Shown here in pieces: positions 1-23,811 of a stretch of DNA of 64,000 nucleotides; the first letter of the stretch is position 1; every line of letters begins with the position of its first letter. Where the stretch lies: contig JAZARR010000214.1 in assembly GCA_037389465.1 (NCBI GenBank), positions 2,728,001-2,792,000 of the forward strand, written 5' to 3'. Source of the stretch: Baylisascaris procyonis. Lineage: Eukaryota; Nematoda; Chromadorea; Rhabditida; Ascarididae. Below the pieces are notes generated by a model. It was not told the DNA's origin. It saw only the letters and a list, made by a program, of their open reading frames with translations, and did no database searches. Position numbers and translations under genes: made by a program.

Positions 1-425
1 GAGTCCTTCATTGGCATCATATATTGCGTATCTGCCAACGACTATCAATACTTTCTTCCTTGAAAGGTCTTGGCAGTATTGACATAGAATTCATCTAAAA
101 GGGAAGGGCACTGGAATCATTTCATTTCTTAGACCATTATCTGTTTGCTGTAAAGACTAACTAAATATAAGGATTTTTTTAAAGTTTAATTTAATGGGAA
201 TTTTCAAGTTAGTGCAAATTTCATTTAATGATGATCATAAATCTTTAAGATTCATCGATATCAGTTACTTTAGGTGAACGACTGATGAAGAGGTTCTATT
301 GGGAAGACTTCGATTGTTGCGCAGCCTGTTAAGCAGTGGATGATGTTCTATTAATGGCACTTTATAGCAGTATTGCGATTGATAAATTTTTTCACATTTG
401 TCTCATGAATTAGTAAAGTTTGCAG

Positions 426-11560
<11,135 letters not shown>

Positions 11561-11949
11561 TGTGCGATTTCAACAAACCACTATCGAACGCCCGAAGTGT
11601 AAAAATGTTCATTCGATCGCTTATGAGGAAGCACTTCCGATAAAAGGCATCTGACTGTTTAGAACGAATCGCTGATAAAAATTTATAAGAACTGATTCCT
11701 CTTCGAGGATTCTGTATCGGTGTCTCACAACGAATTTTGTGCACTTAGAGCCGTTTTGCATATTGATCAATTTTTTTTTTCATTCTCTAAAATATCTTTA
11801 ATTAAATCAACTATGATTCCCAACACGACATCCAGTCTAGAACACGTCGTGCGCAAGGATCCCTTCCCCTCCGTTTTTGGGGTTTCGAGATGTTTGGCGA
11901 CTTTGCTTCGCCACTGAAGTCGTCGCATCAGTGATGAGAGTATGGTCGT

Positions 11950-14900
11950 ATGGTCGCAGGAAAAATAAGATATTGGTGGGTGCTGTGTATCATGTTAGTC
12001 AGCGCTGGTGAATTCGAGGCGGGGCAGCTGAAGAAAAAGTATAATAAGAATGCCTTAATTATAGAGACTATCCGTTAAGTGCTGTTTTCAGATCTGTTGA
12101 CATTTCTGCGTCAGTATCACGTCGAAACTTTGACAGCGAATATGAAATCTTCCACTGAGTCAATGTGAATACTGGATTTATAGCACAAGCATAATTAATA
12201 TGGAATCCGTAGCACGAATGGAACAAACATTGTATTATTTAAATAGTATAACCATAACATCTGCAGCCCAGAAAATATAAATTTTTTTAAAAATATAATT
12301 ATATATTCACAAAAATGTAAAAGTTATAAATAAAAATACTAGCTCGAAGCTCGAAGGCTAAAATTATCAGATCTCCAACTCAGGTTTCAGCACAAATATT
12401 AGGTTTTTAGTAATAATCAATACTTGATGTTTATTCCAGAAATTCCACAGTGGAAATTTGTAGCATTTTTTTGGATTGTGAACGGCGAGTGGAATTTGTT
12501 CGATGGCTAGAGAAGGATTATTTGCAGACGCGAACATGGGGCGATCATTGGTGCAGCAGCCGTAAACGTAGTTTTGCCTCAATGAAGCAAGCTCGAGGTG
12601 CCCTTTTCGGCTCATCTCCGTACCTCATTCATTGCTTCAGCATCTCTTTATTTTCACTCGTGTCTTATGCATTCAATAAAATGCTTTGTATAATCCTACT
12701 CTTCAACACCTCTTCAAATTGAGTTTAAATTGCTACTCTTCATATTGAACCAGTATTTAGTAGTAACGATGTGCTCCGTAGTACTGATTTCTCAACTACT
12801 CTGTTCTAGTATTTTACCTCTATATAGTTGGTATATGTATGCAGATGTGTGTAGATGCGAAACCAATCTGTTTTCTTAGTGTTCTCTTTATTTATTTCCT
12901 CAACGCGCAGAGAATTTATGCGTCACAATAATTCAAGATATGTGACGTAATAAAATTTCACTTCCGCTCTTGCGAAGATGTTCTTTATTATATTTGGACA
13001 GGTTTCATCCGGTGAGAGCTGAAACGAAAGGAGAAACTTTATATTGTGGAAACCTGTACAAGGAATCATCAACTTACCTTCTACTCAGTCATAAAACTGT
13101 GTAATAATGAAGCAGTGATAAAAGCACGCATTGTAAATAAATTGGAAGGATCGTATATTAAAAAGAAATATCCCTAACTGGGATTGAATGGGAAGGAAAA
13201 TATCGATGTTTAAACCCCCTCTCTCTGCTTCCTCCCTTCCACCTTCTAATAGAGATGAATGAAAGCTGTCCATTTATGATAGAATTCATGTTTCTCTTTT
13301 TGATGTCGATTACAACAGTGAAGTGTTTATAGGTTATGCTAAAAATCGTTACTAAATTGTAGCTACAAAACTTGAAAGTAGTGGATTGAAAAAAATATAT
13401 ATGAAAGACCACCGAAGCAGCACTGAGATTAGTCAAGATAGAAAAGAATTTGTATGCATTTTATATCCATCGATTTTCCATTTTACACTCGTTGGGTTGC
13501 CAAAGACGAACCTCTAGATTCTATCGAGCATTCAGCTTAGTTGAACAGTGAAGCATTGTTTCGAATAGTTATTATTTTTTGCTAATTTACGAAACCGGTT
13601 GGTGAGACCTAAAGGATACAAAATCGCATTTGGCTGCTTTTGTTGGTTTTGTGGTGAATACATAGACGGACGGAGCCTGTAATTTTCATTTCCTATGACG
13701 AGATTTTCAATTCACTTCGAGGCCAAAGCAAATTTTTATGGCATCGAAGCCTAAGTCTAGCCATAAAAGTAGGGTAAGAGCGGGTTTCCATAAGTTAAAT
13801 TCTCTCTAGACATCAGTGTGGATGCCGACATCTTGATCTCACCGGAAATTGGATCAACCCGATGAAGCTTCATATAATTGTCCACACTTCTTTCAAGCCT
13901 AAAGAATCAACGTAAAGTGGTATAGGATGTCACCTGTAATATATGTTCCACCTATCAGTTTCACAACTATAGCCTGATTGGTTTCCGAGTTGAAATACCG
14001 AACAGGCAGACATACATACGTACGACCGATACCGCCGTTCTGCACTTTTTTGAAACAAATTGTACCAGCGCATAAGAATTAGCTGAGAAAAAATTCGAAT
14101 TGAACACAACAACACTGAAGTATAAAGTTTGTGGGAAAGACGTCCATTGCTATAGGATGTCCCGATATACAGTTAGTTCACTCAGTTATGTAGATCAAAT
14201 GCTTAGCTTTCACTGCTAGTGAATTGTCCTGTTAATGCGCACGAGAGATTTAATTTATACACCCAGTTATCCGCAGAATGTGAGAATTTTGATGATGCGA
14301 CTCCGACTCCGAATCCGATCCAGCTGCCACCACAAACTTGGCTTTGCCTTTAGCTCTGCCCCTCATAAAAACCAGCTGCACCCTCGGTTGTGAACTTAGA
14401 AAATTTCAACTCGGTCTTAACTCTACCGTCTAAAGAGATCTGACTTTACTGCAGCTCTGAAATCAGAAAACCTGACTAAGGCAACTTCTGCTTGGAAATC
14501 ATTGCCTCAGATCCAGCTGCACTATGCAAAAGAATCAATTTCTGCTTCAAAGGAGACTGGCGCCGCCTCTTATTTCGACTGCCACGAAACGTGGGTTTAT
14601 TTCTATCCTGAATCTGGCTTTCGAGAAACCTTATCTCAGCTCTGTCTTCAACTTGGCCTCAATCTCCATAAAATCTGCACTAAGGCCTAAACAAAATCTA
14701 CAGTTTAGCAAAGTGAATTTTATGTACATTCTTTCCTGTTAGGTCATGCCTGCGTGTAAATGTGTTATGGGCGTGTCGATGCGTCCAACGAAGTCATGAT
14801 CACTGCATTTGGGCAATCGAAACATTCAAATCAAAGTGGGTTTTCCTCTCTGCTTGAAGAACAATAGTCTGAACAATGTTGAGTAATTCAAGTTGCAAAG

Positions 14901-16246
14901 TTCATTGCTCTCGATCACCTTCGTAGATTGCTAACACATCTTTCATTCAACCAATCGAGACCTCAACAGGCGGGAGAGTGTTTCGATATCATTAACGTTC
15001 TACGCATATCCTAAACTTGAGTGGTTAGACCTCATGACTTTGAACAAACCTAACATAGATCGCTCTATTCCGATACATTCAGCACCTCTATATTGAAAAC
15101 TTCTATCTATTATATGCAAATACGAAAGGCACATTCAAATTTTGCTTTGCTGCATCTGAATTTCGATTTCACTGTTCGAAATATTCAATGTTCCGCTGAT
15201 CGAAAATATTCGATATGTGCGGTCGGTATTCAGTGCCTTCAACTAAGAACCAAAATATTTCATAGTTGTATATTTTTCAAGGCTTCCTATAAATTTTACA
15301 TATGGCTATCAAATTTCAAACATTGAGAGGGAAATATTTGAAAAACTTTTATCCTCTTAAATGTAAAAAATCTAAATTGGCATATTCGAGGAAATGAGCA
15401 AAGAAAGTTGTCAACTTACTTATGGAGAGTAATCAAATAATTCAAACTCCCTGAATAAGGTTGAAAGAAAACTAATAGTGTATGTTGGCAAATGCTCGAA
15501 TTCTGTTATGGATTCTGAAAATAGAATGGTACTTTGACTTTTTGCTTCCTGACTGTAAAATATTTCTAAGTGAATTTTTTTAATCTGATATTCCACTGCA
15601 GTAGAGCTCTTATTTCTATGTTCACGTTCATTAACTGCATTGTATAGTGTTGTCATTCATCTCTTCATTTTTTTTTTTATTTGCTTATGAAAATTTGCAT
15701 GCAAAACTTTTAGGCAATATCCTGTTGGAGCATATAGACGTTGGTCTATTCATCCGGTTTTTAGCTCAAGAGCTATTGAAGCCTCGAGCTATAAAGTTGC
15801 TACCTTATATCGTAGTTTATGTTGATCGATCACTTCCGGAAGAAATTATAAATCTTTAGAGGTGTTGAATTTCGTTTTCACACCGATCACCTTAGAGAAA
15901 AAAAACGAATCTTTTGTAGAATATTTTTGCAAGCATTCGAGTTTATTTTATATGAGAGGATTCTTCAGCGCATTTTGGTTACATATTTTCGGAAATGGTC
16001 AGTTTAGCGAGAAGCAAAAGCACATATCACGCCAGCTGGTATGTCATGATTTCTGCGTTGATCTTTGTGGTGGTTGTAGTAGCGATGGTAATTCGTGGCG
16101 CCAGCACCGTAAGGATAAATGGGTGAGGCTACTGCTCTCTCCATTATCTTATATAAGGAATTCAGGCTGGATCAGACTCCAAAACTGTGACCATAGAGAG
16201 AGGACAGGACGACAAAAACCCCAAGAGACTGTTCTATCTCACATAG
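11950..16246 (+). CDS. Probable small type I membrane protein (signal peptide, short Cys-containing ectodomain, one TM helix); not recognised
   Basis: Four exons join in phase: 11950-12038 (ATG at 11950), 12440-12619 or 12440-12597, 16003 or 16008 to 16108, and 16166-16246 (stop TAG). Both donor/acceptor pairings in the middle keep phase and give 151 or 142 residues. Residues 1-20 look like a signal peptide (MVAGKIRYWWVLCIMLVSAG). The ectodomain of about 60 residues has three cysteines (EICSIFLDCERR, GDHWCSSRKR). Exon 3 encodes a clear transmembrane helix (WYVMISALIFVVVVVAMVI), followed by a polar cytoplasmic tail ending KRLFYLT. The last intron is only 57 bp. I do not recognise the family. 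The TM and tail exons are well supported; linking exons 1 and 2 to them across a 3.4-kb intron is inference, and further exons may lie between. It ends about 750 bp upstream of galactokinase on the same strand. Confidence 0.5.
14290..14700. repeat. Degenerate pyrimidine-rich minisatellite-like region
   Basis: Words such as CAGCTCTG, CTCAG, AATCTGG, ATCCAGCTGC and CTTGGC recur irregularly at intervals of about 20-40 bp. This suggests an old, diverged tandem array. The short ORFs here are by-products of the biased composition. No unit is perfect and the boundaries are soft. Confidence 0.35.
15821..15945 (+). repeat. Dispersed coding-like repeat, copy 1 (broken)
   Basis: This segment matches 42505-42633 over about 120 bp with substitutions and a short deletion. 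The best block includes TTTTGTAGAATATTTTT and a CACACCGATC core. In translation, NESFVEYF is shared with copy 2, but this copy has in-frame stops upstream. It lies just upstream of the TM exon of the membrane-protein gene. Confidence 0.65.
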
Positions 16247-16984
16247 TAATGGGAGCAATAGAATATTTCTTCACACGGAAGAAAGCACTACAAACTGCAT
16301 ACTATATTGTTCGCCCAAATATACGAAGCATCGAATAACCTCTCGCATAAATAGTTCAGTTTTTGGATTACGGCTGTCTGAAGCTGATTTAATTGCACTT
16401 TGATGCCGTATCCTCTCGGATCGTGGTTCGACATGGTCTTACCCGATCCAACCAAAAGGGACGGAGGCGAAAGAGGGAGCGGCAATCAACGTGCGAATTA
16501 CCTGGTGGGTTAAAAGAGGTTGAGCGGTTCTAGGGAAGGGCCATTGATATCAGTGGGGAGGGCAGTGTGATCGGCTCAAATGTTAAACGATTGGTAGCTT
16601 TATTATTTGATTCTTGCATCGCTTTTTCTATATTTGAATTGGCTTTTGCAATGTTCTCCACAACTTTTGAACTGTTTTTAGAAACAATTCGCAATGCTTT
16701 ACTGGGGAATGAAATGTTCTCATTGAGAGAATAGAGTATATCACTTGCTTCTCTTCTTAGTCATCATACGATATTCGGTATCATATCTTTTAAGATTTGT
16801 TTTAAAGCAACAAAAAGGAACATATCGTCATCTTCTTCATTCTTAATTCTATTTAATGATAAAATAACTAAGTGAAATTATCCGTCCGCTTATCGCAAAT
16901 TCCTTCATTTTGCTTTTGTTGATTTAATGTGCATTTGCATAATTGTTCAGTGGACATATGTGCACAGCGTTACTTTTCTATTCA

Positions 16985-17000
16985 TTTGTTTTGTTTTCAG
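16985..17000 (+). promoter_or_regulatory. Predicted spliced-leader trans-splice acceptor of galactokinase
   Basis: A strong TTTTGTTTTCAG acceptor ends at 17000, with T-rich sequence upstream. The galactokinase start codon lies 50 nt downstream, and no upstream donor was seen. Nematode mRNAs commonly receive a spliced leader at such sites. This is inferred from sequence only. Confidence 0.45.
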
Positions 17001-17050
17001 TGAGAGCGGTCGAAAGGGACCATCAGGCGACTGCTTTCCAACTCGTCAGC

Positions 17051-20000
17051 ATGTCCGGTGAGTTTTTTCAAGGATACTTTTATGGGTCTTTGCTCTCACC
17101 ACTCCTTAGGAATATTCTCTTCAAGTTATTTATGAAGAGAACTTAACGGCAAATTCAAGTCTTGCTGCCATGTTTTGCAACTAAAGGGGATGTGCATTAA
17201 ATCTGGACAAGGTGGACCCGGAATCCTGCCTCAGCTCAACTTCTGAATTTGTGAACAAAAAGTGGAACTCAATGCATCCGTTGAAGACTTCGAAGTGAAT
17301 GTGAAACATCATTGGGAACGGTCCGTCACCAATTTAAGCAGAGCAATTAGATGTTTAACAATATTTGCTGGCTTTGCTGCGGAACCGGATTAAATTCCTA
17401 TAAAGACTATAAAAGCAACGAATGAGGCCAAGCACCCTCGTTTTTCAAATGGTCTGGCACATCTTTTCGTACCTGCTCTATCTCATGGAGCCTATAAAGG
17501 TTTTTTGTTTGGAATTAAAGAAATTGCTCACTTTCTGACTTCTTGTCCTTTCTTCCCTTCGGATAGACGCCCACGATGACAAGGCTGGCAAGTTGTTCTT
17601 GTCACCTTAAGCATGAAGAGATTGTCACACAATGGAAATTATATTTCGGTTGTCAATTTTCTCATCTTTATTGTCCTTTCTTTATTATTTCGTACTATTT
17701 TACTGCATAAGTGCAATTTATCCCGATCTGTGACACTTAGACTGCTAGTAGGAATGATTAAGCTGGTCTGTGGTTCAAAAGAACAGCTGTATCATTGCAC
17801 AATAAGGATTAAGGAGTTTGCGGTATGGTGAAGGTGTGCTTGTAAGTACTGAACACCACCAATAGAGTTTTTCCTTCTTTAACTCAGCGTAATTTCTCAA
17901 GAAAAAATGAAATGCTGTTTTATTTGAAAGCAATTCACCACAAGAATATTTGTATGAATTTTCAGGCTTTCTCTCATTTTTGTGGAAGAAATTGATGGCA
18001 ATATACAAGAAATGCGGTAGAGAAATCTTTATTTTTATTCACTCTCTAAACTTTAGGCAACAAATTCCTCAATGACTTTTTATTTATAACCGTGATGAAG
18101 TAGTGTATATCGTTGTGGGTCTTTATGCAAATTCGATTATGTATATTCTACTGAAGAGCGGGTGATGCTCACGCAAGTCATGGATAATAATGTGATCCCA
18201 TTCTCTCTTTCCCATCTTATGAAGAAAACGAAGGGATTTGCATTTCTGAGTTGAATGCAGAAAATTTCGAATTTGCAAATCTGATGCAATGTTTTAGCCG
18301 CTATATGCAATTCCACGAAGAAATGAGTTGGTTGGCTCGGGTAGCTTATGCTTAGTAACTGTGGCCAAGCTTGCTGGACCTTCTATGCCCGCTTCATTAG
18401 AGATAAATAAAGTTTTCAGAAAATCTGACAAGCATGTGAGTTTTGCAACAAGGCAAAACAACTAGCTCAACAATTCGGTAGTGGAGTATCTGAGAAATTG
18501 TTTTTGCCGAGATGTGCATTTCACTGATAAGTTGGGAAAATCATGCATTCCTTCCAGTAGTAAAGTTTCTGACAGTAGTGGCGAGCAAGTTACAAATTCC
18601 CCAAAAAGCTTAAAAGATCGAATACCTGAAATATTCTGAGTTTTTCTAACGGATGCGCTAGGTAGAATTATTTAAGGAGCCTAAAAGCATTAAAATCGAT
18701 TTTTGAATAAAACTAGATGACGATTTGGTAAAGTGGGAGTTGTTTCTCCTTTGAGTTTCGAAGTAAAAAATGATGATTTTTTTGAGTGGTTGAGAAGAAT
18801 ATCGGCTTATATGTTGTTGGCAGGTGGCAGGGCGATATTGCTCCGCGACGATGAGGATACGCTCAGCAAGAAAGAAGCACTACTTGAGCAATGTCGTCTT
18901 TCCTTCGCAAACCATTTTGGTGATTCAAACGGCGATCGGATGTGCGCTGCGGTCGCACCTGCCAGAGTGAACCTCATTGGAGAGCATGTCGATTACTGTG
19001 ATGGATTCGTGCTGCCTATGGTATCTTGAGGAGTTCCGTTTATTTTTGAATTCAAATATATTTGACAGTAACAAATCTCTGTACAGTTGACTCTCTTAAT
19101 TCTTTGACAGGTTGGTTGTGATCGTCTGATTGCGTTAAGACGTATTTGATATGTGTGCAGTTGGGGTGAAGATGCCCGATTCCAGTTTTTATTGCTCGCC
19201 TTCACTTATTCTTCCTTTACAAATTTCAAGTCTGCAAGGGTTCCTTTTTAAAAGCAGCATTTTTGCCAAATTTTTTTTAGTGTATTTGTTTTTCCAGCAG
19301 TGTTTTCTCAACCGTAAATATGCAGTCTATCAAACATTCCATCACATCATTTACATGCTTCTTTCCTATTTCGTTTATTTTGTTGACCACTCTCGTACTT
19401 TTTCCCGTATTATATTTTCATTTGTTGTCCTTTTTCATAAAAAGGTTTTCTTACAAAGTGGCAGTGACCTTCTACCAGATTGATTTTGTGTCCATTGCTA
19501 GAAAAGCTCATTGTCAATGAGTCGTCGGCAGCCAGTGTGAGCACCACATTTCAGGCTCCATTAGTGTTGTTCAAGGCGTATTTTGGTTAACTTCTAGGCG
19601 ATCCCACTTTATACGATGGCATATGGAAGAAAGGCAAAGGATCCTACACGAGGTTATACGATCGTCTATAGTGCAAACATGGACGAACTTGCTAAAATCC
19701 CGCGGCCTTACGATAATCGGGAGTCGACGGTGAGTGCTGTTCCATATTTTGAGGTGACTTGTCGAAGATTCGAGAATTCCGAGGTATTCAGGTTGCAGAT
19801 CCCCTGATTGTTTTTTAATTTGATGAGACTATGCACTTCATAAAGTGGGCTTTATCGCGACTTATATACAAAAGGTTTTTATTATGCTTCCTTGATAAAT
19901 TCCAGCGGATTGATGATGGCTAGGTTGGGTTCCATGTGGGCGTTTTGATTTGTTATGAAAGATGTGATAATGAGAGTTGATTGGCGAAGAGGTGATGGGT

Positions 20001-23000
20001 GAATGAGTGGCATCTCTTCGTTTTCTTCGCATCGTTCAATGAGAGTTGATTTCCATTCCGTTTATCATTCCCCTTTCGTGAAGAAGAAACGCGCACTAAT
20101 AACTTGCAATTTGAGGGGAATCAAAGTGATGCGATTTCCATTTTCAAAGTGCATAACTGAATGTAAAAACGCCCTTAGTAACGGCCAATTTGCATGTTCG
20201 CTGCCCATGGAAGCGCTTCTCTACGTTTTTCGTGATCACATGAGGGTTTTGATGGGGTGCAAATACTAGCTTACAGGACACGAGCCCAGAACCATCATGG
20301 GCAAGTTATATTCGTGGTGTACTGGCGCTCTATCCACACTCGGTCGATTCAGATATGGTAATCGAATCAACTATCCCGATCGGTGGTGGACTTAGCAGCT
20401 CGGCCGCACTTGAGCTCGCCACTCTCTTTCTTCTCAGGCAGCTCACTGACCTCATTGATGACGATGAAATGAGGTATTGAATATATTGTTATGGAAAGAA
20501 TCGGTGACAAAAAGAAAACGCAGAGGGATGCTGAGGAGTTTCCACTGGATTGATTTGTGCCAGTAGAGAGAGCATTTTTTGGAAGGTTTTCCCATTTTTG
20601 AATTCGTTTGTCTTGATTGTATTCTTACTCCCTTTTTATTTTTATTTTGTTGCTTCACATGTGAACTTTCTGCGTTCGCGCTTATGAATGTGATATGCCA
20701 TTCGACAAGTGCCTCGTGAGCAAGAAAAGAGAGAGAGAGCTAAGATGAGTTATGCGATTCTCATGGGAGTCACGTCGGATCCTTATCATGCGGTTGAGTA
20801 TTCCTCATTTAAACTCTCGTAAGCTTTTAGGAGCCGTGCATTTTTTTGTAATGTTTGTCAGGAATAGCGATTCATTCTGCTCTTTCAAATGTTTTGAACT
20901 ATATCAGATCGGATCGTTTAGAAGAGAAGACTGTGCAGTGCTGTGCCGACGGGCGGAGAATATATTTGCGCATGTTCCTTGTGGCATTATGGATCAGATG
21001 GTAGTTTGCTTAGCTGACAAGGATCACGCACTCAAGATCGACTGCTGGTTAGTGGACCTCGGCTAATTTACTATCTTTTAAATTTGTATTCTGTAATCAC
21101 TCTTAGCATCTTGTATTGCTCATATTGTTGAAAATAGGCGCATTCATCGCTAAGATGCTTGAAAGTAACGCAAGTTCGAGATACATTGAAATGCATATAA
21201 ATGTTTGAATTCATGCATATGCGGTATAATATGCGTCAATGGTGCCCATAAATCCCGATATTGTACGATATTTGCTGTAGAAAGTATGCATTTTGTGCCG
21301 AACTTGCACTCTCATTTTCTGATACGTTGTTTAATTCCATCGTTCTTGAAATGTCGTTTAATGTCTGATTTTAAGGAATTTAACAACGGAGTCGATACCT
21401 CTACGTGCAAGTGAGGATACCGCCTTTCTGGTGATAGATTGTGGTGTGCGGCATAAGCTGGCCTGTTCTGAGTATAGCAATCGCAAGAAGTCGGTGGAAG
21501 ATGCTCTCAAGAAGCTTGACAAGAAATCCTGGAGGAATATCCAGGAAGAAGCAATCATAGGTTTGTTCTGTGTTCTGTTCTATTGTGTGCTTAAATTTAT
21601 TCATTTATTACATTCCACTAATTTTGAAAGCTCATCATTTTATGGTCATTTCTACGCATGTACACGGAAACAAGCATATTCTTTGATGATATGGTCGTTT
21701 ATGTTCCTTTTCTCCAACAGTTTCAACAGAGGAACTACTGAATTTGGAGTTGAGTCATTTTTTGGGCCTAATTGATACAGTGATTTGACTTTCTATACCA
21801 TCCAGCAAATAATTTGTCAGCTTTTAGTGTGAATTCAGACATTCAACTTGAATGAGATTTTTGAATCTACAGTGTGTTGGGTTATAATTTGCAGCCAAAA
21901 GTAGATCTCAGCATAAGAATCGGTTGAAATATGAGTGCCTATTATGCATGTTTCTTAGCAGTTTGTGGAATTGGCTTTTTCGATAATTAAAATCACAAAA
22001 GCTCATATCGTTATCTCTTATCGCACAGTTTGCTAATGGCTAGTAGTGGAGCAAAGGTAGTTAAGGTCTTATGTAACAACATCATTGCCACCGTTTCGCC
22101 TTATGAATGTACTGCAAGACCTCTTCTTGTTTTCGTACAATGCATGGATTAGTGCAGTAAAATGGTGAGCTGAGTTTTGTGCTAACGTTTGCAAATGCGT
22201 TTTGTTATATATTATAGCCTCATTGAGGCGAGATCGTTGCAAATGATATGCGAGTTTTAAATATTTTTAGCAAACCGTTGCATCCTGGAAGAAGCGCAGG
22301 TGGAACATGCGCTGCATGTGGTTAGCGAAACTCGGAGGGCTGAAGAAGCAGCGAATGCCCTCCTCGATAATAACCTGTTGAAGTTTGGGCAACTTATGAA
22401 TGAAAGTCACATTTCTCTCAGGTTTACACTTTTCTTCTTATGCTCCTGTGTCCAAGACTTATGCGGCAATGTGTTAAAGCGTAGTGCATTCACAGAACCT
22501 GCAGCATAATAGCGGTGGATCGCCATTTGCACATCCCGTCCCGTTAATGAGTGTTTCAAAACATTTGCAAATTTCTGATATTTTTCAACCTAACAAAGTA
22601 TTCTTATGTTTTGCAAACAGCAGTGCAATAATATTTAACTGTAAAGTTTGCCGTATATATTCTCACGCTGTGGATAAAATGAAACCCGTGAATTGAAGAT
22701 CATTTAATGCTGTAGCAATCCTTTTTTATTTATTGTGAAGTGATTGTGATTGAGTTGCAGAGATCGCTATCGTGTTTCGTGTGCTGAGCTTGACGAACTC
22801 GTTAAATTAGCACTCAGCGTTGATGGTGTTTTTGGTAGTCGAATGACCGGTGGCGGATTCGGTGGATGCACGATCACAATGCTAAGAAAGGAGAAACTCG
22901 AGACGCTCAAAAGGCATATCAGTGTAAGCGAAGTGAATTGGCTTATCCACCGGGCTAATAAAAAGAGATGGGGGGGGGGGGATAAGTTGGATACTCACCC

Positions 23001-23811
23001 ATTTGCTTGGTGTTGGTTTTGCTGCTGTTGAAGAATAGCCGTATGGATTTCTGCAATGCTCAGCAGTTTGAGCGTTATACTTGTGAAGCCGAATTGACGA
23101 TTCAGAATTGGTATGATTCTTTGTGTTGAGCAATGAGATTACTTTGCAGGTATATCAGGTAAGGTTGAAGATAAGCAGTGAATCATTAGCGCACTTGTGT
23201 GGTGAGCATGACTCTGGGAAAATGATTGTGAATCGTTGTTTGAAATGAAGTCGACGGATTTACTCACTTTTTTCAGTTTTCAATTTTCCTCACGAAAAAT
23301 GTTGATAGCATTATTTGAGCAAGTTTAACACATTTTATACACTTATTTGCTTGAAATTATTTCATTTTGATGAACGTTGTGGTAATAATTGCACTGAGAC
23401 AGTATAGAGATGATTATATATGCATACATCAATAACTGCGAATTGCAAAGAGATACATGAGGGGCAGAAAAGGAAGAAATGGCTGGCACCTATTGCGCAG
23501 AAAACTTTCTTGAATGCAAGCTTCCTCCGCTAGCACTCAAGACTCCGGAGCACTTGACGCGGGTGGTTTGTTAGGGAAAATACAACAGTTGGTTTTGCAC
23601 CTGTGAGCGCTTGAAGAACCACTTGCTTTCTCTTTGTTTAATAATATTTACTGTTTCTTTCTTTCTTTACTTTATAACTTTTTAGAGTCACTGATAACAG
23701 AGGTTTGTATCATTTCAGGATAACTATAGCGGCAAACCAATCTTCTATGAATGTCGTCCGGTTGCGGGCGTAGAAGAGTTTCCGGTCGATGGTATTTATA
23801 ATCTCGTTTAA
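17051..23811 (+). CDS. GALK1: Galactokinase (GHMP kinase family, GALK1-like)
   Basis: Nine exons join in phase into 416 residues: 17051-17057, 18824-19020, 19598-19729, 20277-20473, 20922-21047, 21376-21560, 22271-22421, 22761-22923 and 23719-23811 (stop TAA). The enzyme phosphorylates galactose at C1 with ATP in the cytosolic Leloir pathway. All three GHMP motifs are present: the galactokinase signature [15 protein letters not shown] (about residues 50-64) with its catalytic Arg, the ATP-binding [15 protein letters not shown] (about 146-160), and [12 protein letters not shown] (about 362-373). GIMDQM near residue 200 carries the catalytic Asp. PCGIMDQ and the motif 3 sequence are closer to GALK1 than to GALK2 (GalNAc kinase). 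The length compares with 392 for human GALK1. The first exon contributes only seven coding bases (Met-Ser-Gly split), a choice resting on phase and a strong GTGAGT donor. Exon 6 uses a TTTTAAG acceptor. All catalytic residues are intact. Confidence 0.93.
22970..22981 (+). repeat. Mononucleotide run, 12 G
   Basis: An uninterrupted G12 run lies in the last galactokinase intron. It is one of four G runs of at least 10 in this AT-rich window. Confidence 0.95.

Larger units (their letters stand above)
12620..16002. other. Long putative intron/intergenic stretch without supported exons
   Basis: No exon with convincing splice sites and coding quality was found here. The segment holds the degenerate repeat at about 14290-14700 and a repeat copy at 15821-15945. 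A weak ORF at 15647-15859 has no confirming signal. Confidence 0.5.

Noticed and set aside
1..425. Possible further upstream osg-1 exon
   Set aside because: No frame in this stretch has both a usable donor in phase 0 and propeller-like sequence; the preceding exon is probably outside the window.
23479..23574. 31-codon ORF from ATG ([10 protein letters not shown]) in the last galactokinase intron
   Set aside because: Too short, no splice context, and galactokinase exons 8 and 9 join in phase without it.
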